64,000 nt of DNA, taken from positions 930,001 to 994,000 of the forward strand of contig CBDBUY010000009.1 in assembly GCA_965212145.1 (NCBI GenBank), given 5' to 3'. The notes under the pieces are model-generated. The model was not told the origin of the DNA. It worked only from the letters and a program-made list of their open reading frames with translations, and did no database searches. A program made the position numbers and the translations under genes. Origin of the DNA: JAAEPI01 sp965212145. Its GTDB lineage: Bacteria; Bacteroidota; Bacteroidia; Cytophagales; Cyclobacteriaceae. Below are positions 16,296-25,196 of the stretch, one piece after another (the stretch's first letter is position 1; each line of letters begins with the position of its first letter).

Positions 16296-18539
16296 TTATT
16301 TGTCCAAGTACTTGCGAAGAAGCAAGGGCAGTAGAGTGAAATCAATGATCAAGGCCACTACCAGCGCCAGGCTAACAAACAAACCCATGTAAAAAGTCGC
16401 GCCAAAATCTGACAATAAGAAAAGTGCAAATCCAGAGGTAATCACAATAGAAGTTATGAGCATGGCACTTCCGGCATGAAGTAAGGTGGACTGCATTGGA
16501 TTCGATTTATGACGATTTTGAATGTAGTAGCTCATGAAATGGATGGTGTCATCTACTGCAATTCCAAAAGCCACGGTGAAAACAATCGCGGTAGTCATCT
16601 TAAGTGAAATACCAGCCAATCCCACAATGCCGGCAATGGTCAGAAGTGGTAATAAATTCGGAATCAGACTGATGAGCAGCAACTTCCACGACTTGAAAAA
16701 TACACCAAGAAAGATCGCAATAACGACCAGTGCAGTAGCCAATCCTTTGAACAAGTTATAAGACAATTCCTGATTGGTCTTGTCTATGAGATAGGAAGGC
16801 CCAGTGATACTCAGTTTAACCAGATTCGAGTCAATATATTCTTGAATGAAATGATCAATTTCTTTATTGTAAGTAATTGATTGTGAAGTTCCTACGTCCT
16901 TTACAAAACCCAAAATACGAGATACTTTTCCTGAATCTGTAACTAAATTATCTACATGAAGATTGCTCTTTTGGATCAATCGGATCGCCCTATTAAAATC
17001 CCTATCAGTTTTCGGAAATTCAAACGCTGAAGGCAGCCCACTTTGATTTATAGAATTCGACATCTTGATTGCCGTGAGCGGTGATTGGACTCTGCTTAAG
17101 AAGTTTCGTCTGGCAAGGAACGTATCTAGTTTATGCAACTCTTGCATCACCTTTTTATCCCATATTTCTAGGCTTGGATCGACTACTTCAATTCGCATCT
17201 CCCAGGTTTTTGCTCCACCGATCTGTTCATTTGCATAGTCAAAGTCTTGACGAACGTGCGTGTCAGAGGGAAGATCATCCAGGATGTAGGCGTTGGTGTC
17301 AATCATGAAAACGCCCGGTATGGAAATCACGACAAACAATATGACAATGGCAGAGACCGTCCTCTTTTTCTTCAAAAGAAAATTCCCGTAGGATTTAGGT
17401 ATGGTGATAGCAGTGTAGGATTTGATGTTGACGTTAAGCACGTAAACAACTCCAAGCGTAAATGTGAGAACGAACGGAATCAAGATTCCTACAGCAGCAA
17501 ACACTCCCATTTCCTGAATAGGCACGGTGTTGATCCAAAGTAAACTGAGAAATCCGATAGCTGTGGTGATGGATGTCAGTAGGGTAGGGCGCCAGACTAT
17601 TCTTAGCGCAGAGGTGAGCTGACCCCACTTGTCTTTTTCCTTCGTTTTCTTAAAAGCATTCATCAAGTGGATCACATCCGACATGGCGACAAAAAAGATG
17701 ACGGGGGGCAATAGAGCGCTTAAGAGATTCACTTTGAAGCCCATAGCCGACATCAACCCAAACAGCCAGAGAACTGAAAAGACGCTGATGATAAACGGGA
17801 GCAAGGCGGATTTCAAGTCTCGGAAAATGAGCATCAGCAACCCAAAACTCAGAATGACCGATCCAAGCAAGAACCTTTGAAAGTCGTTTTGGATGAATTT
17901 TACAAAAACATTCTGAGCCTCCAATGGCCCAACGATTTTTAAATCTTCAAGTCCAGCCTTCAGAGCCTTGATGCGGAGCGATTTTAGAAAATTATCAGAA
18001 GCTTGATTTGAAGGAATCCTCTGGTGTGTTAAGTAAATGATGAGTGATTTTTGATCCTGGCTGAAGAACTGGCTGTAAAAAGGATGAGAAAGAGCATAGA
18101 TGCTGTCCTTCTTTAATTTCTCTGGTTCACTCCCTAGAAGTGGAAATGCGGACAGGCCAAATGGAGTTTTAATGAGCTTTTTTAAGCTGATCGGAGAAAC
18201 CGTCCCTTCCACGAGAGTGTCCTTATTCAGGGATTTTTCATATCGATCCACAGACTGTAGAAATGCGGAATCGAAAATGCGATCCTCGGTGAGGATGAGA
18301 TACATGAACGCCGATGATAGATCAAAATCTTGCACATGCTCTTTGTACAAAATGGTCTCGGGATCATTAGCAGGGTAGAGTTTGTCAAACTGGTAGTCAA
18401 AATCAAGACGACTCGCACTGAACAAAAAAAATCCGGAGATCAGAGCTATAATGCCCATAATTATGGCCTGGCTGGACCTTCTTTTCAGGTTATCCACATA
18501 CCACGAAATGAATGAGTTCAAACTTTTACCTTTGGCCAT
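16296..18539 (-). CDS. MMPL/RND-superfamily exporter
   Basis: A 747-residue inner-membrane protein with the duplicated RND layout. TM1 (about 22-42) is followed by a periplasmic domain, then five helices (about 220-375); TM7 (about 400) is followed by a second periplasmic domain and a second five-helix bundle to the C-terminus. The motifs MSDVIHLMNAF and FGIAVDDTIHFMSYY in the two halves carry the acidic residues expected for proton coupling. At this length it fits MMPL/hopanoid-transporter-like (HpnN-like) proteins better than the 1,000-residue AcrB type. The cargo is unknown, perhaps a lipid. It is only 16 bases from the divergent thyA. Confidence 0.85.
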   Translation of the reverse strand: MAKGKSLNSFISWYVDNLKRRSSQAIIMGIIALISGFFLFSASRLDFDYQFDKLYPANDPETILYKEHVQDFDLSSAFMYLILTEDRIFDSAFLQSVDRYEKSLNKDTLVEGTVSPISLKKLIKTPFGLSAFPLLGSEPEKLKKDSIYALSHPFYSQFFSQDQKSLIIYLTHQRIPSNQASDNFLKSLRIKALKAGLEDLKIVGPLEAQNVFVKFIQNDFQRFLLGSVILSFGLLMLIFRDLKSALLPFIISVFSVLWLFGLMSAMGFKVNLLSALLPPVIFFVAMSDVIHLMNAFKKTKEKDKWGQLTSALRIVWRPTLLTSITTAIGFLSLLWINTVPIQEMGVFAAVGILIPFVLTFTLGVVYVLNVNIKSYTAITIPKSYGNFLLKKKRTVSAIVILFVVISIPGVFMIDTNAYILDDLPSDTHVRQDFDYANEQIGGAKTWEMRIEVVDPSLEIWDKKVMQELHKLDTFLARRNFLSRVQSPLTAIKMSNSINQSGLPSAFEFPKTDRDFNRAIRLIQKSNLHVDNLVTDSGKVSRILGFVKDVGTSQSITYNKEIDHFIQEYIDSNLVKLSITGPSYLIDKTNQELSYNLFKGLATALVVIAIFLGVFFKSWKLLLISLIPNLLPLLTIAGIVGLAGISLKMTTAIVFTVAFGIAVDDTIHFMSYYIQNRHKSNPMQSTLLHAGSAMLITSIVITSGFALFLLSDFGATFYMGLFVSLALVVALIIDFTLLPLLLRKYLDK

Positions 18540-18555
18540 TAATTAAATTGAAAAG

Positions 18556-19350
18556 ATGAGACAGTACTTGGACTTGATGGATCACATTCTGAAAAATGGT
18601 GCCGAAAAGAGCGATCGCACAGGTACTGGGACAAAGAGTGTATTTGGTTATCAAATGCGTTTTGATTTATCAGAAGGATTTCCATTGGTTACAACAAAAA
18701 AACTCCATTTAAGGTCCATCATTCATGAATTATTATGGTTTTTGAAAGGTGAGCAGAATATTGCCTACCTCAAAGAAAACAAAGTATCCATTTGGGACGA
18801 ATGGGCAGATGAAAACGGCGATCTCGGTCCTGTATATGGTGTGCAGTGGAGAAGTTGGCCAACTTCATCGGGGGAAACCATCGATCAGATTGAACGACTG
18901 ATTGACGGAATTAAAAATAACCCAGATTCAAGAAGACATATTGTGAGTGCATGGAATGTCGCCGAGGTAGAAAATATGGCCTTACCTCCGTGCCATACGA
19001 TGTTTCAGTTTTATGTAGCAGAAGGAAAATTAAGCTGCCAATTGTATCAGCGATCGGCAGATGTTTTCCTTGGAGTTCCTTTTAATATCGCTTCGTACGC
19101 ATTGTTAACGATGATGGTCGCTCAGGTATGCAACCTTTCGGTCGGAGATTTCATCCACACTTTGGGAGATGCCCATTTATACTCCAATCACATGGAACAA
19201 ACCCAACTGCAATTATCCAGAAACCCCAGGCCTTTGCCTACCATGCGAATCAACCCTTCCGTTGATAACATTTTTAAATTCAAATATGAGGATTTTGAGC
19301 TGCTAAACTACGACCCGCATCCGCACATCAAAGGAGCTGTAGCCGTATAA
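18556..19350 (+). CDS. thyA: Thymidylate synthase
   Basis: ThyA methylates dUMP to dTMP using methylenetetrahydrofolate. At 264 residues it has the same length as the E. coli enzyme, and the catalytic Cys falls at the same position, Cys146 in LPPCHTMFQFYV. Other hallmarks are DRTGTGTKSVFGYQMRFDL, the LYQRSADVFLGVPFNIASYA region and the C-terminus HPHIKGAVAV. No dihydrofolate reductase gene is adjacent. sdaAB follows 24 bases downstream and may share the transcript. Confidence 0.97.
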   Translation: MRQYLDLMDHILKNGAEKSDRTGTGTKSVFGYQMRFDLSEGFPLVTTKKLHLRSIIHELLWFLKGEQNIAYLKENKVSIWDEWADENGDLGPVYGVQWRSWPTSSGETIDQIERLIDGIKNNPDSRRHIVSAWNVAEVENMALPPCHTMFQFYVAEGKLSCQLYQRSADVFLGVPFNIASYALLTMMVAQVCNLSVGDFIHTLGDAHLYSNHMEQTQLQLSRNPRPLPTMRINPSVDNIFKFKYEDFELLNYDPHPHIKGAVAV

Positions 19351-19374
19351 GCGGAATCCAAATAAATTAGCACT

Positions 19375-20052
19375 ATGGCAGAAAGAAGTAGCGTTTTCGA
19401 CATGATAGGACCGGTGATGATCGGACCGTCGAGCTCGCATACTGGTGGAGTGGTTCGAATTGGTAGGGTAGCTAAAAGAATTTTGGGAGAAATTCCGGAA
19501 GAGGCAACCATAACCTTTTATAATTCGTTTGCACGGACTTATGAAGGGCACGGGAGCGATCGAGCGATCATTGCGGGGCTGATGGATTTCAAGGCTGATG
19601 ATGAAAGAATCAAACAGTCATTGGATTTGGCTAAGGAACGAGAGTTTAAGTATGCTTTCAAATCGGTGGGGAGTGCTTCCACATTTCATCCCAATACGGT
19701 GAAAGTGGAAATCAAGTACGGTGATAAATCAGCCGTGGTAATTGGAGAGAGCAGAGGAGGGGGAGTTATAAGGATTAAGGAGGTGAATGGTTTTGATGCC
19801 AATTTCACGGCTAGTTCACATACGTTGATTTTTGTCGCCGATGATGTGAAAGGAAGTATCGCTTTTTTGGCAGCCGTTGTTTCACGAGACGATTGCAACA
19901 TTGCCACGCTTACAGTTTCAAGAGATCAAAAGGCTGGAAATGCCTGTTTAATATTTGAAATGGACTCAGGATTAAATGACATTACTGTTCAGTATTTAAG
20001 TAACCTAAGCTGGGTGCAGGAAGTCAAATACATCCCGGATATTGATAAATAA
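19375..20052 (+). CDS. sdaAB: L-serine dehydratase, iron-sulfur-dependent, beta subunit
   Basis: A 225-residue beta subunit of the two-part L-serine deaminase, which converts serine to pyruvate and ammonia. It opens with SVFDMIGPVMIGPSSSHTGG, the family signature. The last 75 residues form an ACT-like domain (TLIFVADDVKGSIAFLAAVVS). The alpha subunit that carries the Fe-S Cys residues is not next to it in this window, so its partner must be elsewhere. It follows thyA and is followed 28 bases later by tolC at my chosen start. Confidence 0.9.
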   Translation: MAERSSVFDMIGPVMIGPSSSHTGGVVRIGRVAKRILGEIPEEATITFYNSFARTYEGHGSDRAIIAGLMDFKADDERIKQSLDLAKEREFKYAFKSVGSASTFHPNTVKVEIKYGDKSAVVIGESRGGGVIRIKEVNGFDANFTASSHTLIFVADDVKGSIAFLAAVVSRDDCNIATLTVSRDQKAGNACLIFEMDSGLNDITVQYLSNLSWVQEVKYIPDIDK

Positions 20053-20070
20053 CTCAAAAACTAAAGGACA

Positions 20071-20109
20071 CACTACTAACATGAGACTAACACTACTAAC
20101 ACTACTAAC
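20071..20109 (+). repeat. Short CTAACACTA tandem repeat across the tolC start codon
   Basis: The string CACTACTAAC recurs at 20071 and 20091, with further ACTACTAAC copies directly after, around the ATG at 20081. The copies inside the gene encode the Leu/Thr run of the signal peptide. Confidence 0.6.
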
Positions 20110-21421
20110 CGTAATCGGATTGGGTACCTATGCCCAGGAAGCCAAAATAATGACGTTACAAGAATGCGTTGATTTGGCCATCGAGAACAACCTGAACGTC
20201 CAACGTTCAAAACTCAATTTACAGAACGCTGAAACTGACCTCCAACAGGCCAAAATGTCGAGACTTCCAGATTTGAATGCTGGCGCAGGTTATCAGCTCA
20301 ACTGGGGTCGTTCTATTGATCCTACATCTAACCAATTCTTAACGCAACGAATCAATTCTTTTGGCCTGAATGGAAGTACAGGCGTTACTCTTTTTAATGC
20401 TTTCAATATTAAAAACACTGTCAACCAAAGTGATAAGCAAATGGCTGCATCTCAGTTTGATGTAGAAAAGTCAACCAATGATGTGCAGTTAGATGTTGTG
20501 ACTTTCTATCTAAACGTGATTTTTAACAAGGAACTTTTAGAGAATGCCCGCTTCCAATTGGAATCCAGCAGAAATCAGTTGGATCGAACGAAAAAAATGG
20601 TGGAATCGGGAGCACTTCCTAGAACGAATGAATTGGAACTTGCCTCCCAAGTTGCCACCAATGAGGTCAACCTAATCAATGCTCAAAACAATCTTAATCT
20701 GGCCATTCTGACCTTAAAACAGGTCATGTTGCTGCCAGCTTCAGAAAATATTGATGTTATAGCTCCGGAGGTAGAAGTAGAACAAATTGATGCATCGATT
20801 TCTACGGATCAGGTTTTTTCCAATGCAGAACAATCACTGCCTGAAATTAAAGCAGCAGACTTGAGAGTCATGAGTTCAGAATTTGGCGTGAAGGCGGCTG
20901 AGGCGCTGGTTTATCCGTCATTAAGTTTTCGTGCCGGGTTAAGTACTAATTATTCAAGTGCTGCAAAACCTAGAGACCAACTTATCGACGGAACTGATTG
21001 GGAGTTTTCAGAGCAGTTAGACGAAAACCTAAGTCAGTTTGCGTCGATCAATTTGAGCATTCCTATCTTCAACGGGCTCTCAGCTCAGGCAAACAAGCAA
21101 CGATCAAAAATCACGCTTCAGCAAGCTGAAATTACTGCTCAGGAGCAAAGAAACTTCCTAAGACAGACGATCGAAACTGCCTACAATGACGCTCAAGCAG
21201 CTCAGAAGTCTTATGACGCAGCAACCAAGCAGGTTGAGGCGCTTGAAGAGACGTTCAGAAGTATTCAGAATCAGTATAACTTGGGAGCGGCGAACTTTAC
21301 AGATTTCCAAGTGGCGAGTAACAACTTGTTTCAAGCAAAATCTGATCTCTCAAGAGCCAAGTTTGACTACATTTTCAAGAAGAAACTTTTAGACTTTTAC
21401 CAAGGAAAACCAATATTCTAA
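20081..21421 (+). CDS. TolC-family outer-membrane efflux protein
   Basis: A 446-residue TolC homologue starting at the ATG at 20081, which places the signal peptide (to TYAQ) at the N-terminus; an earlier TTG would overlap sdaAB. It has two repeats of the helical-barrel pattern, with LTLQECVDLAIENN-like starts, long coiled-coil helices and the NLGAANFTDFQVASNNLF segment near the end. TolC proteins form trimeric outer-membrane ducts for inner-membrane pumps. A periplasmic adaptor gene follows 16 bases later, but no pump permease follows it. Confidence 0.9.
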   Translation: MRLTLLTLLTVIGLGTYAQEAKIMTLQECVDLAIENNLNVQRSKLNLQNAETDLQQAKMSRLPDLNAGAGYQLNWGRSIDPTSNQFLTQRINSFGLNGSTGVTLFNAFNIKNTVNQSDKQMAASQFDVEKSTNDVQLDVVTFYLNVIFNKELLENARFQLESSRNQLDRTKKMVESGALPRTNELELASQVATNEVNLINAQNNLNLAILTLKQVMLLPASENIDVIAPEVEVEQIDASISTDQVFSNAEQSLPEIKAADLRVMSSEFGVKAAEALVYPSLSFRAGLSTNYSSAAKPRDQLIDGTDWEFSEQLDENLSQFASINLSIPIFNGLSAQANKQRSKITLQQAEITAQEQRNFLRQTIETAYNDAQAAQKSYDAATKQVEALEETFRSIQNQYNLGAANFTDFQVASNNLFQAKSDLSRAKFDYIFKKKLLDFYQGKPIF

Positions 21422-21437
21422 TCACCTTAGCATCACC

Positions 21438-22757
21438 ATGACCAAGAAAAAGAAATCCAATAGAAATTTATACATCATTTTAGGAGTTGTTGCTGTGCTG
21501 ATCATCGTAGCTGTTGCTAAGGGATCGGCAAGTAGCGGAAATGCAACCTCTGTAGAAGTTTCGCCTGTTGAGAATGCCACGATCGTTGAGAAAGTAAGTG
21601 CTTCAGGAACAGTGCAGCCGGTGGTGGAAGTGAAAATAAGCCCTGAAGTACCGGGTGAAATTATCGAGCTAAGAATCGAGGAGGGAGATTCGGTAAACAA
21701 AGGAGACTTTTTATTGAAAATTCGGCCAGACAATTTTGTTTCAGCATACGATCGGGCGGTAGCCAATAGAAACCAGCAACGTGCAAACCTGAAGTCAGCT
21801 GAGTCTAACTTGTCAAGGTCTAAGGCTTCTTTTATAAGAGCTGAGCAGGACTTCAAAAGACAAAAGAAGCTTTGGGAAGAGCGTGTGATATCTGAGGCAG
21901 ATTACCAACTTGCCGAGGCAAATTTTGAAATTGCAAGGCAAGATCTGAATGCTGCCGAGCAGGCAGTCGAGGCAGCAAAGTATGTCCTGGTAAGTTCAAA
22001 TGCCACTGTGGCTGAAGCTCAGGAAAATCTTCGACTGACGACTATTCAGTCACCCATGAACGGAATTGTTTCCAAACTAGACGTAGAGGAAGGCGAGACG
22101 GTGGTAGGAACATCTCAAATGCAAGGAACGGAGATGTTACGCATCGCAGACCTTTCAAAAATGGAAGTTCGGGTTGATGTCAACGAAAATGACATCATTC
22201 GAGTGAAAGTAGGAGATAAGGTGGAGATCGATGTGGATTCTTATTCTTATCTGGAGAAGACCTTCATAGGCCGAGTCACCCAGATCGCCAACTCAGCGAA
22301 TGACAAGATTTCTGCAGATGCAGTAACGGAATTTGAAGTGCGAATTCTGATTTTGAGTGACTCTTATACCGACCTTATAAATGAAGGAAATAAGTATCCA
22401 TTCAGACCTGGTATGACAGCCAGTGTAGACATAATCACAGAGTCCAAGGAAGATATTCTAACTGTTCCTCTTTCTGCTGTAACTACCAGAAAACCAAAAG
22501 ATAAGGACGACAAATCTAAATCAACAGATGATGATGATGTGGATGAGGTAGTCTTCGTCGTTGAGGAAGGGAAAGTGAAGCAGACCAAGGTCAAAACCGG
22601 AATTAGTGACTTTGACCGAATTGAAATTTTAGAAGGCTTGGAGGAAGGAACGGAGATAGTTTCAGGTCCATTTATTGAAGTCTCGAAACGACTCGAAGAT
22701 GGAGATCAGGTGGAGGTGAAAGAAGACAAAAAAGATGAGGAGAAGGAGGAAGATTAA
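21438..22757 (+). CDS. Periplasmic adaptor (membrane fusion) protein, HlyD/MacA type
   Basis: A 439-residue protein with one N-terminal transmembrane helix (about 10-28), a biotinyl-lipoyl domain (PEVPGEIIELRIEEGDSV), a coiled-coil hairpin (about 105-190), the returning lipoyl half (TTIQSPMNGIVSKLDVEEG) and beta-barrel/membrane-proximal domains. The C-terminus is very acidic, ending in a Lys/Glu/Asp run. This order matches MacA-like adaptors that link MacB-type ABC pumps to TolC. The TolC gene lies just upstream; the MacB-type permease expected downstream is absent, because a convergent gene follows four bases later. Confidence 0.9.
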   Translation: MTKKKKSNRNLYIILGVVAVLIIVAVAKGSASSGNATSVEVSPVENATIVEKVSASGTVQPVVEVKISPEVPGEIIELRIEEGDSVNKGDFLLKIRPDNFVSAYDRAVANRNQQRANLKSAESNLSRSKASFIRAEQDFKRQKKLWEERVISEADYQLAEANFEIARQDLNAAEQAVEAAKYVLVSSNATVAEAQENLRLTTIQSPMNGIVSKLDVEEGETVVGTSQMQGTEMLRIADLSKMEVRVDVNENDIIRVKVGDKVEIDVDSYSYLEKTFIGRVTQIANSANDKISADAVTEFEVRILILSDSYTDLINEGNKYPFRPGMTASVDIITESKEDILTVPLSAVTTRKPKDKDDKSKSTDDDDVDEVVFVVEEGKVKQTKVKTGISDFDRIEILEGLEEGTEIVSGPFIEVSKRLEDGDQVEVKEDKKDEEKEED

Positions 22758-22761
22758 CCCT

Positions 22762-23304
22762 TCACCATTCCCCAAGAGCTTCATCTAGGTGATCCACTAC
22801 TTCCTGAAATTTCTGCCGAGAGTAGTAGCCTGAAGTTCTCCAAACGATTTGACCTTCTTCGTTTAGTAAGAAAAAATGCGGCTCGTCCTTTTTAAGGGCG
22901 AGCTGTTTTTTGTAATCCTTCAGTGATCCTTTGTAGAAAAGGACATGCGGATGTAATTCACGATCAATCGTTTCTTGAACCTTGTGCATCACCGTTTTGT
23001 AGGCCACCGTTTTGTGCCCGGTGACCATCGGAATGAAATATAAATTGATATCATAGGTGGTCGCGAAAAGATCTGTCTTGGATGGTTCGCGCATGAATTG
23101 GTTGTATGCTGGGCTGAACCATGTTTTAAGTGCTTCCTCTGATTTTTTCGAATAGGCCAATCCAACAATCGTGTATTTTCCTTTCAAATCATCAGGAATA
23201 ATCAGTTGTTGCTCGTTAAGATTCTCCGTTTCCATTCTTGGAAATGTTTGAGCACTTGCGCAAAAACAGATTAGGGTGAAAAGGGCTACAGATATTTGTC
23301 TCAT
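22762..23304 (-). CDS. Exported thioredoxin-fold-like protein without CxxC
   Basis: A 180-residue protein with a signal peptide ending FCASAQ. The mature part has GKYTIVGLAYSKKSEEALKTWFSPAY and HFFLLNEEGQIVWRTSGYYSRQ, which fit the strands of a thioredoxin-like fold, but no CxxC is present, so it is not an ordinary redox enzyme. It may belong to a family resembling the ATP10/redoxin group; I do not recognise it with certainty. It has its own position 34 bases after the end of maf. Confidence 0.55.
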   Translation of the reverse strand: MRQISVALFTLICFCASAQTFPRMETENLNEQQLIIPDDLKGKYTIVGLAYSKKSEEALKTWFSPAYNQFMREPSKTDLFATTYDINLYFIPMVTGHKTVAYKTVMHKVQETIDRELHPHVLFYKGSLKDYKKQLALKKDEPHFFLLNEEGQIVWRTSGYYSRQKFQEVVDHLDEALGEW

Positions 23305-23338
23305 AATATTCTTTCGATTTTAACGCGAGTCTTGATTG

Positions 23339-23914
23339 TTAATTGTCAGGATAAATATCAAACTTCTCTGTCAAAATTTCATAAACTAGGTGCGTAGGCA
23401 GGCCAACCACATTGTAATAGGATCCTTTGATCCACTCAATACCTATCTGTCCGATCCATTCTTGAATCCCATATGCACCGGCCTTATCCATTGGTTTAAA
23501 GGTTTCGACATAAAACCTGATCTCATCCTCGCTGAGTGATTTGAATTTCACTTCTGTAAGTTCACTCCGTGTTATATGTTGATCTTTTGATTTAAAGCTT
23601 ACTCCTGTGATTACCTGATGAACCTTGCCGGATTGGAGTTGCAACATTTCAATGGCCTCCTGCTTATCTACAGGCTTTCCTAAGATTTGATCTTCAATGG
23701 ACACAACAGTATCTGCGGTCAGTAGGGTCTCGTTTTTCTCTATTTTGATTGCTTGGTTTTTTTGTTTGGCCAATGAACGGGCTACCTCATCTGGACTTTT
23801 GTCAGGTTCAAAAACTTCTTCAATGTCGCTCGATCTCACCTGAAACTGAAAGCCAAGATCTTTTAGAAGTTGTGCTCGTCGGGGTGATCCAGATCCAAGT
23901 ATCAATTTGTTCAT
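23339..23914 (-). CDS. maf: Maf-family nucleotide pyrophosphatase
   Basis: A 191-residue Maf/YhdE-type house-cleaning enzyme that hydrolyses non-canonical or dTTP/UTP-type nucleotides. The opening LILGSGSPRRAQLL is the family signature; LLTADTVVS and DKAGAYGIQEWIG carry the catalytic acid and the conserved loop. I use the ATG at 23914, one base after the DUF1015 stop; the longer frame that begins inside DUF1015 lacks support. It is the last gene of accC-DUF1015-maf. Confidence 0.9.
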   Translation of the reverse strand: MNKLILGSGSPRRAQLLKDLGFQFQVRSSDIEEVFEPDKSPDEVARSLAKQKNQAIKIEKNETLLTADTVVSIEDQILGKPVDKQEAIEMLQLQSGKVHQVITGVSFKSKDQHITRSELTEVKFKSLSEDEIRFYVETFKPMDKAGAYGIQEWIGQIGIEWIKGSYYNVVGLPTHLVYEILTEKFDIYPDN

Positions 23915-23915
23915 T

Positions 23916-25196
23916 TCAGTCAAATTCTTCAGGGTGAATGCTGCCGAACAGAAATCCACAAATCACCTTTGGATAAAAGTAGGTCGACTTCTGAGGAAGC
24001 GTATGGCCACTATAACATACCTTTTTGACCGTCTCAATGGAGATGTCCTGAGTAATAATGGCAAGCTGAGCATCACCGCTGCTCACGCGATTAATGCACT
24101 CCGGCATATTTCGTTCGAAAGTCAACGTACGAGCTGCTCGCTGTTCTTTTCCTGGAATTCCTAAGCACTTCTCAATCAAGTAATAATGCAGAACTGTGAG
24201 CTCTAAGGAGTTGATCACGTCTGGAAAATTCCACGAAATCTCTTTCTCCAACCCTTCCTTTAACCGGATTTTAAACGCTTCTCGTCCATTGTATAAACCG
24301 AATGCATAAGGTTTTCCAAGGATAATCTCCCCCAAGTCGTATTCGCTCTCCATAGGTTTGACGGTGAAATATTTTGTTATTTCAGCCATGAAATTATCAT
24401 GATCAAATCCCTCCAGACCTGAGACCAGCCTATGGGTAGGGAGGATACGCAGGTCATCGGATTCCGTGTTGGTGAAATACATCAAATGAAAATTGTACCC
24501 TTCATTTCCCGTGTGATTAGGATTGGAGGCTCTTCGATTCTTCATGTAATGGAGCGAGCTTTCATAGCGATGATGGCCATCAGCAAGAATAATTTGCTTT
24601 TCCTCCAGGAGTTCAATGATCTCCCGAATCACTTCAGGGTCCTCAATCACTGAAAAGACATCTCTAACTCCTTGATAATCCTCTACATCGTAGATGGGAT
24701 TATTCATGCTGTCATCTAAGAACGACTCTATTGAATGACTGGGATCTGTATAGAGCCCGTGAGTAGGAGAGATGTTCATCTGAGCCGCACCCAGAACTTC
24801 CATCCGATCCTCGACTGAATGAGGCATGGTGTTCTCGTGCCGGAGAAGGACTTTTTCATCCCAATCATAAACTCTCAGATTGGCGATGAATCCTTTCCTG
24901 CAGTGCAGACGGTCGTCACCATGAATTTTGAAATATTGATAATAAACATAAATGCACGGCTTGTCATCCTGTTCGATAATGCCGTCCTTTTTCCACTGCT
25001 GACTTAAACTTCGAACCCGTGCCGCATGATCAGAGCCGTCAGGTACCGATAGGTGGATACTGTTCAGAGAGTTTTTTCGTAGCTTCTCAAGCTGCTTTTC
25101 TGAGACGACATCAAAGAGGGGAGAAGTCAATTCTTCTATTTGCTGGGACAAGCGACTGTTGTATCGCCAAGCCCTTAAGGGACGAATTTCAGCCAT
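23916..25196 (-). CDS. DUF1015 family protein
   Basis: A 426-residue cytoplasmic protein. It starts with IRPLRAWRYN, has VYYQYF followed by GFIANLRVYDW near residue 95, and the ADGHHRYESSLHYM motif (about 200), all typical of DUF1015. The HxxH-like His pair in DGHHRYE suggests a metal or phosphate site. In some organisms this family is linked to serine kinase-like activity, but I would not assign a reaction. It shares one base with the accC stop (TAATG) and ends one base before maf, so the three are one operon. Confidence 0.85.
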   Translation of the reverse strand: MAEIRPLRAWRYNSRLSQQIEELTSPLFDVVSEKQLEKLRKNSLNSIHLSVPDGSDHAARVRSLSQQWKKDGIIEQDDKPCIYVYYQYFKIHGDDRLHCRKGFIANLRVYDWDEKVLLRHENTMPHSVEDRMEVLGAAQMNISPTHGLYTDPSHSIESFLDDSMNNPIYDVEDYQGVRDVFSVIEDPEVIREIIELLEEKQIILADGHHRYESSLHYMKNRRASNPNHTGNEGYNFHLMYFTNTESDDLRILPTHRLVSGLEGFDHDNFMAEITKYFTVKPMESEYDLGEIILGKPYAFGLYNGREAFKIRLKEGLEKEISWNFPDVINSLELTVLHYYLIEKCLGIPGKEQRAARTLTFERNMPECINRVSSGDAQLAIITQDISIETVKKVCYSGHTLPQKSTYFYPKVICGFLFGSIHPEEFD

